Positions 1 to 7,937 of a stretch of DNA of 8,307 nt are shown piece by piece. Position numbers and translations under genes: made by a program. Each line of letters begins with the position of its first letter. Within the stretch, counting starts at the first letter, position 1. The DNA is from Candidatus Planktophila limnetica (GTDB lineage: Bacteria; Actinomycetota; Actinomycetes; Nanopelagicales; Nanopelagicaceae). Location of the stretch: assembly GCA_029979485.1 (NCBI GenBank), contig JAPOHK010000033.1, forward strand, positions 1 through 8,307, given 5' to 3'. The notes below the pieces were generated by a model. The model made no database searches. It was given only the letters and a program-made list of their open reading frames with translations, and was not told where the DNA came from.

Positions 1-1188
1 CACTCTGTCTGCTCCAAAGATTTTTGTGTCAAGGGATTCAAGGTCTCTCACAGGCATGGCTCGCGGAGACGAACTTGAGGTAACAACTATTGAGTTAAGA
101 ATTGGTTCGAGGGATTCGAGGATTCCTTGTGCATCCTTGTCTCCAAAAATTCCAACGACACCGATGGTGTCATCAAAAGTGAATTCTGAGGCGAGTGTTT
201 GTGCCAGCGCCTGGGCCCCATGAGGATTGTGCGCCGCATCTAAAATCACTGTTGGATCACGGTGCACGACTTCACATCGGCCAGGAGATTTAACATTGGC
301 AAAACCCGCACGAACTGCATCGGGATCCAGTGCTTGCTCTCCGAAGAATGCTTCGACTGCAACGAGTGCTGAAGCAGCATTTGTTGCTTGATGGCGACCG
401 TGAAGGGGCAAGAAGATTTCGTCGTATTTTTCATTTAATCCATTAATAGAAATCATCTGCCCACCCACAGCAATCGCGCGAGTGTCGAGGGAATATTCAA
501 TACCTTCACGAGCAATGTCAGCTTCCACTTCAGCGGCTCTTCGCAATAACTCTTTTGCTGATTCAGGTTTTTGCTCTGCCATCACAATGAACCCACCGGC
601 TTTAATGATTCCAGCCTTGGTATGAGCAATTTCGGTCAAAGAATTTCCGAGATATTCCATGTGATCAAGGCCAATTGGCATAATTACTGAAACATCAGCA
701 TCGATAACATTTGTTGCATCCCATTGCCCGCCCATGCCCACTTCAATAATTCCTATATCAACTGGGTGTTCGGCGAATGCCACAAATGCCATTGCTGTGA
801 TTGCTTCAAAAAATGAAATTGGATTTTCAAATTTTGCATCCATCAATTCCAAATACGGAGCAATATCGTTATAAGCAAATATTGCCGCCTTTGGATTAAT
901 AGATGCTCCATTGATTGAAATTCTTTCTAAATAACTCTCAAGATGCGGGCTGGTAAAACGTCCGGTTCGTAATCCCATCTCGAAAAGAAGCGAATCAATC
1001 ATGCGAGATGTCGTAGTTTTCCCATTTGTTCCGCCCACATGAATTGTTGGGTATGTGAGTTGCGGTGAACCAAGAATGTCTGTCAGCGCAGCAATTCGAT
1101 CTAGCGTCGGAGAAATTCGCGTTTCAGGCCATCGTGCAAGGAGCGCTTGCTCAATTGCATTTACGCGGGCGTTATCGTCTGCGCTCAT
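1..1188 (-). CDS. folC: Bifunctional folylpolyglutamate synthase / dihydrofolate synthase (3' end cut by window edge)
   Basis: FolC is a cytoplasmic ATP-dependent Mur-ligase-family enzyme. It adds L-glutamate to dihydropteroate (making dihydrofolate) and extends the glutamate tail of reduced folates. The reading frame is open with no stop from the ATG at 1186-1188 to base 1, giving 396 codons; typical FolC is about 420-480 residues, so a C-terminal piece is missing. Visible motifs are the P-loop GGTNGKTT at about residues 52-59, SPHL followed by ERI just after it, EVGMGGQWDATN at 149-160, and the C-terminal-domain signature DAAHNPHGA at 317-325. Many homologues have GGRxDATN, whereas this one has Gln at the Arg position. 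The start lies 3 bases after the valS stop and has no recognisable ribosome binding site, so translation is probably coupled to valS. The valS-folC adjacency is common in Actinobacteria. Confidence 0.95.
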   Translation of the reverse strand, partial: MSADDNARVNAIEQALLARWPETRISPTLDRIAALTDILGSPQLTYPTIHVGGTNGKTTTSRMIDSLLFEMGLRTGRFTSPHLESYLERISINGASINPKAAIFAYNDIAPYLELMDAKFENPISFFEAITAMAFVAFAEHPVDIGIIEVGMGGQWDATNVIDADVSVIMPIGLDHMEYLGNSLTEIAHTKAGIIKAGGFIVMAEQKPESAKELLRRAAEVEADIAREGIEYSLDTRAIAVGGQMISINGLNEKYDEIFLPLHGRHQATNAASALVAVEAFFGEQALDPDAVRAGFANVKSPGRCEVVHRDPTVILDAAHNPHGAQALAQTLASEFTFDDTIGVVGIFGDKDAQGILESLEPILNSIVVTSSSSPRAMPVRDLESLDTKIFGADRV

Positions 1189-1191
1189 TAA

Positions 1192-3780
1192 TTAATTAGC
1201 CGGTAATGAGTTCAGTTGAGACGTAATTCGTTCAATATCCGCACTTGTTTTTTCAAGGCGTGCTTTAATTTCAACAACTACAGCGGCAGGTGCCTTTGCC
1301 ATAAAACCTTGGTTGTTGAGTTTTACATTTGCCGTTTCTAAGTCTTTTTTGGCGCTAGCTAAATCTTTAGTTAGACGTGCACGTTCTGCTGCCACATCGA
1401 TTGCTCCGGTTAGGTCGAATTCAGCCTTAACTGAACCAATTTGTAAGTTGGCACTCGGAGTGAAGTCAGATGCTTCAAGTTTTAAAACGAAGCGCATTGA
1501 ACTTTCGTAAGGAGCAAACTCAGATGGCGCAACGAAACGTCCGGGAATCTTGGCAGAAGTCTTAATCCCTTGGTCATTTCTAAATCTACGAACTTCGGTG
1601 ATCACTTCTTTAATGCTTTCAATAATTTTTTCACTGCTCTTGTCAATGTGTGCACTATTCGATTGTGGCCACTTAGCAATAACTAATGATTCTCCCCCGG
1701 TCAGAGTTATCCAGAGTTGTTCAGTAAGAAATGGCATAAATGGATGCATTAATCGCAGTAATTGATCCAGTACGTAGCCGAGTACGCGCTGCGAGTTTTG
1801 AGCTTCTCCGGAAGCAAAACTCTCCTTTGAAAGTTCGAGATACCAGTCGCAGAGATCGTCCCAAGCAAAGTGATAAATGCGATCACAGGCACGAGCGAAT
1901 TCGTATGACTCAAGGAGCGAATCAACTTCAGCGATGGTTTCTGAGAGTCTAGAAAGTATCCACTTATCAATTCCATTGAGCGATGAAGTCGCCGGTAGTT
2001 CGCCTTGAATGGTTGCTCCATTCATCATGGCAAATCGCGTTGCATTCCACAACTTGGTGGCAAAGTTTCTGGAACCGCCAACCCAATCTTCGGCGAGTGC
2101 TTGGTCTTTTCCTGGATTAGCACCACGCGCTAATGTGAAGCGAAGCGCGTCCGTACCGTACTTATCCATGAATTCAATTGGATCAATTGTGTTTCCACGG
2201 CTCTTTGACATCTTCTTACCAAATTGGTCGCGCACCAACCCGTGCAATGCGATTGTGTGGAATGGCTGTTGACCATCCATCGCAAATAAACCAAATAACA
2301 TCATGCGAGCTACCCAGAAAAAGAGAATGTCATAACCAGTGACAAGAACACTTGTTGGATAGAACTTCTTGAGATCATCACTTTCTGCTGGCCAGCCTAA
2401 AGTAGAAAATGGCCAGAGTGCAGATGAGAACCATGTATCTAATACATCAGGATCTTGCGTGTAACCATCTGGCGCCTTTTCATCAGCACCAACAACTTTT
2501 ACTTCACCATTTGGTCAATACCAAACAGGAATTCTGTGACCCCACCACAGTTGTCGGGAGATGCACCAATCATGCATGTTATCTACCCATTCAAAATAAC
2601 GAGGTTCCATCTCTTTTGGTTCAATTTTTACGCGACCATCGCGAACAGCATCCCCTGCAGCTTTTGCAAGTGGTGCAACTTTTACAAACCATTGCAGAGA
2701 TAAACGTGGTTCAACAATTGTCGCGCATCGTTGACAATGTCCGACTGAGTGTGAGTAAGGACGTTTTTCCCAACCAATTCGACCATCTTTACGCAATTGT
2801 TCAACGACGGCTTTGCGTGCTTCGAATCGATCCATTCCATCGAATTGTGTATTGGTTCCAGACATAACTCCGTGCTCGTTCATGATGACAACCATTGGCA
2901 CGTTATGACGCATCGCCATTTCAAAGTCATTTGGATCGTGAGCAGCAGTAACTTTCACCGCACCTGTTCCGAACTCAGGATCAACTAGTTCGTCGGCGAT
3001 AATTGGGATCATTCTGTTTACGTATGGAAGTTTTACTTGTTTGCCAACTAAATCTTTATAGCGCGGATCATCTGGGTTTACCGCTACTGCTCCATCTCCC
3101 AGCATTGTTTCTGGGCGAGTTGTGGCAATACTTATTTGAGTTTCGCCCGGATCTCCGTATGTGATTTGAACAAACTCACCATCGATATCTTGGTGTTCAA
3201 CTTCGATATCTGAAAGCGCTGTTAAACAACGGGGACACCAATTGATGATTCGTTCTGCACGATAAATTAAATCAGCTTCGTAGAGTTTCTTAAAAATAGT
3301 CAAAACCGCTTTAGATAAATTCTCATCCATGGTGAATGCTTCGCGAGACCAGTCAACACTGTCTCCAAGGCGTTTCATCTGACCAAGAATTGCTCCACCA
3401 GATTCTGCTTTCCACTGCCAAACTTTCTTAACAAATTCATCACGACCAAGATCGTGACGAGATTTTCCTTCTGCCGCTAATTGTTTTTCGACAACGTTTT
3501 GCGTAGCGATACCCGCGTGATCCATTCCTGGTAACCACAGGGCCTCAAAACCTTTCATTCGCTTCATGCGAATGAGTACGTCTTGCAAAGTGTGATCGAG
3601 TGCGTGACCAATATGTAAAACGCCAGTTACATTCGGAGGTGGAATAACAATTGTGTACGGCGGTTTTTCAGATTTTGCATCCGCGGTGAAATAGCCAGCC
3701 TTCATCCACTTTTCATAAAGTGGCGCTTCGATATCGGCCGGTATAAAGGTCGATGCGAGTTCGCGGTCTGACTGACTCAT
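1192..3780 (-). CDS. valS: Valine--tRNA ligase, full length but interrupted by one in-frame TGA
   Basis: ValRS is the cytoplasmic class I synthetase that charges tRNA-Val and edits mischarged threonine. The frame spans 862 codons plus a TAA stop, a normal length for the family. Visible features are PPPNVTG followed by the HIGH motif (HIGH at residues 56-59), Cys pairs C182/C185 and C349/C352 in the editing-domain zinc-site pattern, the [14 protein letters not shown] block near 408-421, LDTWFSS, KMSKS at 523-527, and a charged C-terminal coiled coil at about 795-860 resembling the ValRS tRNA-binding arm. Codon 422 (2515-2517) is TGA, yet the frame on both sides is intact and conserved. If terminated there, the 421-residue product would have HIGH but lack KMSKS and the anticodon-binding domain, so it should be inactive. 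The ATG start lies 15 bases after the clpX stop with no clear Shine-Dalgarno, which suggests coupling to clpX. A pipeline might split it into two genes or call it a pseudogene. Confidence 0.93.
2515..2517 (-). other. In-frame TGA codon inside valS at a conserved glycine position
   Basis: The minus-strand codons run TGG TAT TGA CCA AAT GGT, that is W-Y-stop-P-N-G. ValRS proteins commonly read HRIPVWYGPNGE here, so glycine is expected and one G-to-T change from GGA would create the stop. I read codons 422-493 directly and found no other stop and no frameshift. The base after the stop is C, a context generally regarded as weak for UGA termination. Confidence 0.95.
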
Positions 3781-3795
3781 GTGGAGCAGTCTAGA

Positions 3796-5091
3796 TTATG
3801 CGCTCTTCTCTTCTTGACCTTTATCGCGACGTGCACCCCGTTTAGGAATGTCACCTGTGCGAGGAATCAAAGTTGGAGCACCACCGTCGCTTATGCATTC
3901 ATGAGTCAAAATCACCTTTGCAATATCTGCACGACTTGGTACGTCATACATCACACCAAGTAGAACGCTTTCAAGAATTGCGCGAAGGCCACGCGCACCT
4001 GTTCCACGTGTTAGTGCGAGTTCTGCGATTGCGTCGAGTGCTTCTGGCGTAATTTCTAGCTCGACATCATCAATTTCAAAGAGTCGTTGATATTGCTTAA
4101 CCAATGCATTCTTTGGTTCTGTAAGAATTTGCATCAAAGCTGGCTTATCTAAGTTTTCTACACTTGTAATAACCGGAAGACGACCAATAAATTCGGGAAT
4201 CATTCCAAATTTCAATAAATCCTCTGGCATAACATCAGAGAAGATATCTCGGCGATTTTTCTCAGCAGCGCTCTGCAGTGTTGCATTGAATCCAACACCA
4301 GCTGATCCGCTACGGCTCTCGATAATCTTTTCAAGACCAGCAAATGCTCCACCAACTATAAAGAGAACGTTGGTTGTATCAATTTGAATAAATTCTTGAT
4401 GTGGGTGTTTACGGCAACCTTGTGGCGGAACTGAGGCAACAGTTCCTTCGAGAATCTTTAGCAGTGCTTGCTGAACACCTTCACCAGAAACGTCTCGAGT
4501 AATTGATGGGTTTTCAGACTTACGTGCAACCTTGTCGATTTCATCGATGTAAATAATTCCGGTTTCGGCTTTCTTTACATCGTAATCTGCTGCTTGCAAA
4601 AGCTTCAGCAGAATATTCTCAACATCTTCGCCTACGTAGCCGGCTTCTGTTAAAGCCGTTGCATCAGCGATTGCAAATGGAACGTTAAGCATGCGCGCAA
4701 GAGTTTGTGCCATAAGCGTTTTGCCACAACCTGTTGGGCCAAGAAGCAAAATATTGCTCTTTGCTAATTCAATAGAATCCTCGCGTTTTGTATCTCCGTA
4801 TTGAACGCGCTTGTAATGGTTATAGACGGCAACGGAAAGAGATTTCTTTGCACGGTCTTGTCCGATTACGTATTGATCTAGGAAATCAAAAATTTCTGCA
4901 GGCTTTGGAAGTTCGGTTAATCCGAGAGTTCCGGCTTCTGCAAGCTCTTCGATAATGATTTCATTACAGAGTTCAATGCACTCGTCGCAGATGTAAACAC
5001 CAGGACCGGCAATTAATTTCTTGACTTGCTTCTGAGTTTTACCGCAGAAGGAACATTTCAGCAGATCGCTAGTCTCGCCGATGCGTGTCAT
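3796..5091 (-). CDS. clpX: ATP-dependent Clp protease ATP-binding subunit ClpX
   Basis: ClpX is the hexameric AAA+ unfoldase that recognises tagged or native substrates and threads them into ClpP in the cytoplasm. The 431-residue length is normal. The N-terminal zinc-binding domain has C13/C16 and C35/C38. Walker A GPTGCGKT is at 118-125, the pore loop GYVG at 151-154, Walker B ends with D183-E184, and a second pore loop RKH is at 227-229. The ClpP-docking tripeptide is VGF at 266-268 (IGF in the best-known homologues). The sensor II region [10 protein letters not shown] lies in the C-terminal small domain. The start is ATG with AAGGAG 4 bases upstream, and the next conserved block (LLKCSFCGK) begins at residue 10, which supports this start. 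It follows clpP2 after a 133-base gap that carries its own putative regulatory signals, and it is followed closely by valS. The stop is TAA. Confidence 0.98.
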   Translation of the reverse strand: MTRIGETSDLLKCSFCGKTQKQVKKLIAGPGVYICDECIELCNEIIIEELAEAGTLGLTELPKPAEIFDFLDQYVIGQDRAKKSLSVAVYNHYKRVQYGDTKREDSIELAKSNILLLGPTGCGKTLMAQTLARMLNVPFAIADATALTEAGYVGEDVENILLKLLQAADYDVKKAETGIIYIDEIDKVARKSENPSITRDVSGEGVQQALLKILEGTVASVPPQGCRKHPHQEFIQIDTTNVLFIVGGAFAGLEKIIESRSGSAGVGFNATLQSAAEKNRRDIFSDVMPEDLLKFGMIPEFIGRLPVITSVENLDKPALMQILTEPKNALVKQYQRLFEIDDVELEITPEALDAIAELALTRGTGARGLRAILESVLLGVMYDVPSRADIAKVILTHECISDGGAPTLIPRTGDIPKRGARRDKGQEEKSA

Positions 5092-5095
5092 CTCA

Positions 5096-5101
5096 CTCCT
5101 T
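5096..5101 (-). promoter_or_regulatory. Ribosome binding site of clpX
   Basis: AAGGAG on the minus strand, 4 bases before the ATG. It fixes the clpX start and lies directly against the inverted repeat at 5103-5130. Confidence 0.8.
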
Positions 5102-5102
5102 T

Positions 5103-5130
5103 GTTCCCAATGGGGGAAATTTTTGGGAAC
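5103..5130 (-). repeat. Inverted repeat in the clpX leader, abutting the ribosome binding site
   Basis: A perfect 8-base inverted repeat, GTTCCCAA and TTGGGAAC separated by 12 bases, could form a hairpin in the clpX mRNA. Its base ends one nucleotide before the AAGGAG Shine-Dalgarno at 5096-5101. It could influence clpX translation or act as a DNA operator. No T run follows it, so it is not a terminator. Confidence 0.5.
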
Positions 5131-5142
5131 TTCTAGTACATA

Positions 5143-5148
5143 AGAATA
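5143..5148 (-). promoter_or_regulatory. Possible -10 element of a clpX promoter
   Basis: The minus strand reads TATTCT, fitting the TANNNT pattern, about 52 bases upstream of the clpX start and downstream of the ClgR-like site. No convincing -35 hexamer precedes it, which would suit an activator-dependent promoter but also suits chance. Confidence 0.25.
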
Positions 5149-5190
5149 GATTGAAGGCGCACAAATACGCGGGATAAAGAAGGCCTGCTC

Positions 5191-5208
5191 TGTTCGCCGA
5201 GAGAATAA
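5191..5208. promoter_or_regulatory. Degenerate ClgR-like site upstream of clpX
   Basis: The plus strand reads TGTTCGCCGAGAGAATAA. Its first 13 bases match the clpP1 upstream box at 11 positions (TGTTCGC, two differences, then AGAG) in the same orientation, and it sits at the same 100-base distance from the clpX start. The distal half-site GCG is lost (GAA here). It could be a weak ClgR site or a chance half-match. Confidence 0.35.
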
Positions 5209-5217
5209 TTAGGCGAA
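5193..5217. repeat. Inverted repeat TTCGCC-N13-GGCGAA between clpP2 and clpX
   Basis: A perfect 6-base inverted repeat (5193-5198 and 5212-5217) lies just after the clpP2 stop and overlaps the degenerate ClgR-like site. On the transcribed strand the T run lies before the stem and not after it, so it does not look like an intrinsic terminator. It may be an operator-type palindrome or chance. Confidence 0.4.
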
Positions 5218-5224
5218 AAAGTTC

Positions 5225-5848
5225 TTACTTAGCCTTTGCTTTGCGGCTAGCTAGAACTTGATCGATAAGTCCGTACTCGACCGCTTCTGCCGCAGTAAGA
5301 ATCTTGTCGCGCTCGATATCAGTTGCAATTTCTGCAGGAGAACGAGATGAGTGACGAGAAATTAACTCTTCAAGCAATGTGCGCATTCTCAGAATTTCGC
5401 GAGCTTGAATTTCGATATCAGATGCTTGTCCACCACCTTCAGAAGATGGTTGGTGAATCATGATTCGTGAATTCTCTAGTGCGTATCGCTTGCCTTTTGC
5501 GCCACCTGCAAGAAGAACAGCTGCCGCTGATGCTGCTTGTCCAAGACAAATCGTCATGACATCTGGACGAACAAACTGCATCGTGTCATAAATTGCAGTG
5601 AGCGCAGTAAATGATCCACCAGGTGAGTTGATATAGATCGTAATATCGCGATCTGGATCCATGGATTCGAGCGTCAATAACTGGGCCATAACATCGTTTG
5701 CAACGGTGTCATCTATTGGTTGACCAAGGAAAATGATGCGCTCTTCAAATAGTTTTGTATAAGGATCTAGGCGCTTAAAGCCATAAGCAGTTTTTTCTTC
5801 GATTGTTGGAAGAACGTAGCGATTTGTAATCTCTGGAATGTTATTCAT
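5225..5848 (-). CDS. clpP2: ATP-dependent Clp protease proteolytic subunit 2 (ClpP2)
   Basis: This is one of two serine-peptidase subunits expected to form the mixed ClpP1P2 tetradecamer of actinobacteria, which degrades proteins delivered by ClpX or ClpC. The 207-residue length is typical. The catalytic triad is complete: S107 in [12 protein letters not shown]132 in MIHQPS and D181 in ERDKILT. NSPGGS, the oxyanion-region motif, is at 74-79. The nucleophile context AASAA differs from the AASMG of its partner, as is usual for the two paralogue types. The ATG start overlaps the clpP1 TAA stop by one base, and GGAAGG inside the end of clpP1 lies 7 bases upstream. This arrangement implies co-transcription and probable translational coupling, suiting subunits needed in equal amounts. 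The stop is TAA. Confidence 0.97.
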   Translation of the reverse strand: MNNIPEITNRYVLPTIEEKTAYGFKRLDPYTKLFEERIIFLGQPIDDTVANDVMAQLLTLESMDPDRDITIYINSPGGSFTALTAIYDTMQFVRPDVMTICLGQAASAAAVLLAGGAKGKRYALENSRIMIHQPSSEGGGQASDIEIQAREILRMRTLLEELISRHSSRSPAEIATDIERDKILTAAEAVEYGLIDQVLASRKAKAK

Positions 5849-6483
5849 TATTTCGCCTTCCCTGCATTGCCTGAAACTTGACCCTCTGATTGCGCAATCT
5901 GATCTACGAAGCCGTATTCCTTTGCTTCCTCCGCTGTGAACCAGCGATCACGATCTGAATCTGCAGTGATTTTCTCAACGCTTTGCCCTGTGTGGTGTGC
6001 AATGAGTTCTGCCATCTTCTTTTTAATTGCAGCCATGTTCTCGGCTTGAATTCGAATGTCTGTTGCTGTTCCACCGATGCCACCAAGTGGTTGGTGCATC
6101 AAGATGCGTGCATTTGGAAGTGCATATCGTTTTCCTGGTGCGCCAGCTGTTAGCAAGAATTGACCCATTGATGCAGCCATTCCCATTGCAACAGTTGCAA
6201 CATCATTTTTTACGTATTGCATCGTGTCATAAATCGCCATGCCTGCTGTAATGGATCCACCAGGTGAGTTGATGTATAGGTAGATATCTTTCTCTGCATC
6301 TTCGGCTGCAAGTAGAAGAATCTGTGCACAAATTGCATTAGCCATGTTGTCTTCAACTTGACCTGCTAGAAAAATAATTCGCTCACGGAGCAAGCGGCTA
6401 TAGACCTGTTCATCTAGTCCACCCATTGATGCCGGTGATGCTTGCGCAACTACGGGCAATGATTGCGGGTTCATCTGCTCCAC
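5848..6483 (-). CDS. clpP1: ATP-dependent Clp protease proteolytic subunit 1 (ClpP1)
   Basis: This is the first of the paired ClpP serine-peptidase subunits, partner of ClpP2 in the heteromeric actinobacterial Clp protease. It has 211 residues with a complete triad: S105 in [12 protein letters not shown]130 in LMHQPLGG and D179 in DRDRWFT. NSPGGS is at 72-77. The first ~20 residues are poorly conserved and are likely a propeptide or flexible axial segment. The start is taken as GTG (6481-6483) because a strong AGGAGG sits 7 bases upstream; the ATG three codons later would be 16 bases from it, which is too far. A ClgR-like operator 100 bases upstream suggests stress-responsive activation of the clpP1P2 pair. 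The numbering 1 and 2 follows operon order and resemblance to actinobacterial homologues. The stop is TAA. Confidence 0.97.
   Translation of the reverse strand: MEQMNPQSLPVVAQASPASMGGLDEQVYSRLLRERIIFLAGQVEDNMANAICAQILLLAAEDAEKDIYLYINSPGGSITAGMAIYDTMQYVKNDVATVAMGMAASMGQFLLTAGAPGKRYALPNARILMHQPLGGIGGTATDIRIQAENMAAIKKKMAELIAHHTGQSVEKITADSDRDRWFTAEEAKEYGFVDQIAQSEGQVSGNAGKAK
5856..5861 (-). promoter_or_regulatory. Ribosome binding site of clpP2 inside the clpP1 3' end
   Basis: GGAAGG on the minus strand, 7 bases before the clpP2 ATG and within the last codons of clpP1. It supports the overlapping start. Confidence 0.6.
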
Positions 6484-6490
6484 GTGAAGT

Positions 6491-6496
6491 CCTCCT
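6491..6496 (-). promoter_or_regulatory. Ribosome binding site deciding the clpP1 GTG start
   Basis: AGGAGG on the minus strand, 7 bases before GTG. Its spacing favours GTG over the ATG nine bases further in. Confidence 0.85.
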
Positions 6497-6518
6497 GGTA
6501 TTTATTTCTCCTGTAGTG

Positions 6519-6524
6519 ACCTTA
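6519..6524 (-). promoter_or_regulatory. Possible -10 element of the clpP1P2 promoter
   Basis: The minus strand reads TAAGGT (TANNNT pattern), about 36 bases upstream of the clpP1 start and downstream of the ClgR-like operator. No good -35 element lies at standard spacing. Confidence 0.25.
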
Positions 6525-6582
6525 ACAATGTCAGCACAGAAATGCTTCCCAATTTGTGCGATTAAGAGCGTGAAAGCGCCCG

Positions 6583-6600
6583 TGTTCGCTCAGAGCGCAG
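6583..6600. promoter_or_regulatory. ClgR-like operator upstream of clpP1P2
   Basis: The plus strand reads TGTTCGCTCAGAGCGCAG, with an inverted core CGCT-CAG-AGCG. It matches the actinobacterial ClgR consensus that I recall (WNNWCGCYNANRGCGWWS) at 17 of 18 positions. ClgR is the known activator of clpP1P2 in Corynebacterium, Streptomyces and mycobacteria. The site begins 100 bases upstream of the clpP1 start, a usual place for an activator. No clgR gene is in the window. Confidence 0.65.
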
Positions 6601-6603
6601 AGA

Positions 6604-7893
6604 TTATTCCGCTGCTGGAGTAACTGCTGGCTTTGGAGCAAGGGCTTCGAGATCGACAGCTGAACCAGATGCATCCTTAATCGAAATGCGTGAGAGAACA
6701 CCGGCAAGTGCTTTCGCACGTGCCACTTCAGCTACGAGTTGTTGAATCTGCCCAGCCTTTTGTAACTCTTGTGCGAATTGCTCTGGAGCCATTCCATAAC
6801 GCTGTGATGTACGAACTAAATATTCAGTGAGTTCAACTTCTGTTACTTGAACTTCTTCGGCTTTAACAATTGCGTCGAGTAAGAAATCTGATTTAAGTGA
6901 TGAACGAACTTGTCCATCTACTTCAGCGCGGTGCTCTGCGTCTTCTAAGCGACCTTCACCAGATAAATGATCGTTGACTTCTTCATCTACCAAATGATCA
7001 GGTACTGGAATCTCAGTTTCAGCCAGCAACTTCTCAACGAGCAAATCCCGTGCCTGTGCGCCTTGTTCCATCTTCTTTACGCGCTCTAAGCGAGTAGCAA
7101 AATCTGCCTTTAATTCATCTAATGTGTCGAACTCAGATGCAAGCTTTGCAAACGCATCATCCATTGGTGGAAGTTCGCGTTCCTTAACTACTTTAACAAC
7201 AACTTCTACAACGCCTTTTTCGCCGTCGGCTTGTCCAACTAGTTGTGTCTCAAAATCTTTCTTATCCCCCGCACTCATTCCGATGAGCGCGTAATCTAAG
7301 CCATCAATCATTCGATTAGAGCCAACTTCGTATGAAATATCAGATGCTTTCCCACCATCTACTTCTTCGCCATTAATTCGCGCGGTTAGATCAAGCGTTG
7401 GAAAATCGCCACTCTTAATTGGGCGTTCAACAGTATTAAGTGTTCCAAAGCGAGCGCGGAGTTCGTCAATCTGCTCTGTGATATCTGTATCTGCTACGAC
7501 TACGTCATCAACCTTGATTTCAATCTTTGAAAAATCAGGCAACTTAACTTCTGGACGAACGTCTACTTCTACAGTGAAAACTAATTTCTCGTTATCTACG
7601 AACTCTTTAACATCAACAGTTGGACGGCCAATAACCAGAACTGTGTGCTCACGAGCTGCCTTGCCGTAGAACTCGGGCAGTGCTGAATTAATCGCCTCGT
7701 CCAAAACAGTGCCACGACCGACTCGTTGATCGATCATTGCTGGTGGGATTTTTCCCTTACGGAAACCAGGAATATTTACTTGTGAAGCTACTTTCTTATA
7801 TGCATCAGAAACATGTTGTGTGAGCTCTGAATAAGGAACTTCGATATCTAAACGAACACGGGTTGGAGAAAGTGTTTCTACCGTGCTCTTCAC
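6604..7893 (-). CDS. tig: Trigger factor, ribosome-associated chaperone and peptidyl-prolyl isomerase
   Basis: Trigger factor docks at the ribosomal exit tunnel, shields nascent chains and has FKBP-type prolyl isomerase activity. The protein has 429 residues, at the short end of the usual 430-470. The N-terminal ribosome-binding domain shows the signature GFRKGKIP at 43-50. An FKBP-like middle domain covers roughly 158-240. The charged helical C-terminal chaperone domain follows to about 415, and the last ~15 residues are a low-complexity Ala/Pro tail (KPAVTPAAE end). The start is GTG (7891-7893), chosen because AAGGAG lies 6 bases upstream and MKSTVETLSPTRV matches the usual tig N-terminus. 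It lies immediately upstream of clpP1P2, as in many Actinobacteria, linking folding of new proteins to their degradation. The stop is TAA. Confidence 0.97.
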   Translation of the reverse strand: MKSTVETLSPTRVRLDIEVPYSELTQHVSDAYKKVASQVNIPGFRKGKIPPAMIDQRVGRGTVLDEAINSALPEFYGKAAREHTVLVIGRPTVDVKEFVDNEKLVFTVEVDVRPEVKLPDFSKIEIKVDDVVVADTDITEQIDELRARFGTLNTVERPIKSGDFPTLDLTARINGEEVDGGKASDISYEVGSNRMIDGLDYALIGMSAGDKKDFETQLVGQADGEKGVVEVVVKVVKERELPPMDDAFAKLASEFDTLDELKADFATRLERVKKMEQGAQARDLLVEKLLAETEIPVPDHLVDEEVNDHLSGEGRLEDAEHRAEVDGQVRSSLKSDFLLDAIVKAEEVQVTEVELTEYLVRTSQRYGMAPEQFAQELQKAGQIQQLVAEVARAKALAGVLSRISIKDASGSAVDLEALAPKPAVTPAAE

Positions 7894-7899
7894 GAAGTA

Positions 7900-7905
7900 C
7901 TCCTT
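7900..7905 (-). promoter_or_regulatory. Ribosome binding site deciding the tig GTG start
   Basis: AAGGAG on the minus strand, 6 bases before the GTG start of tig. Confidence 0.85.
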
Positions 7906-7906
7906 T

Positions 7907-7924
7907 TATATAAGTTATATAAGT
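7907..7924 (-). repeat. Tandem 9-base AT repeat in the tig leader
   Basis: Two exact copies of ACTTATATA (minus strand) lie directly upstream of the tig ribosome binding site. The TATA-rich units could supply a -10 element for tig, but a start there would give a very short leader. tig may instead be read through from the tRNA-Pro promoter. Confidence 0.5.
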
Positions 7925-7937
7925 AAGTTAAAAAATA

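Noticed and set aside
1192..2304. A separate 370-residue gene starting at the internal ATG at 2302-2304.
   Set aside because: It is in the same frame as the upstream valS part, and the 70 codons between the TGA and this ATG encode conserved ValRS sequence (for example LDTWFSS). The ATG is an internal methionine.
2515..2517. Selenocysteine at the valS TGA.
   Set aside because: The expected residue is glycine and not cysteine or selenocysteine, ValRS is not a selenoprotein family, and no clear SECIS-like hairpin follows the codon.
2515..2517. Genome-wide reassignment of UGA to glycine.
   Set aside because: Only one such codon occurs in roughly 2,300 codons of real genes, glycines elsewhere use GGN, and the gene order is actinobacterial, not that of the SR1/Gracilibacteria lineages known for this code.
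2409..2867. A 152-codon plus-strand frame opposite the valS interruption.
   Set aside because: It is antisense to strongly conserved ValRS sequence, with no ribosome binding site and no protein-like motif; it is a shadow of the real gene.
5193..5220. Intrinsic terminator after clpP2.
   Set aside because: The stem is only 6 bases with a 13-base loop, and the T run precedes the stem on the transcribed strand.
6559..6600. Intrinsic terminator after tig, from GAGCG and CGCTC repeats.
   Set aside because: The possible stems are short with a long loop and are followed by TTAATCG with no T run; the palindrome is better explained as a ClgR-like operator.
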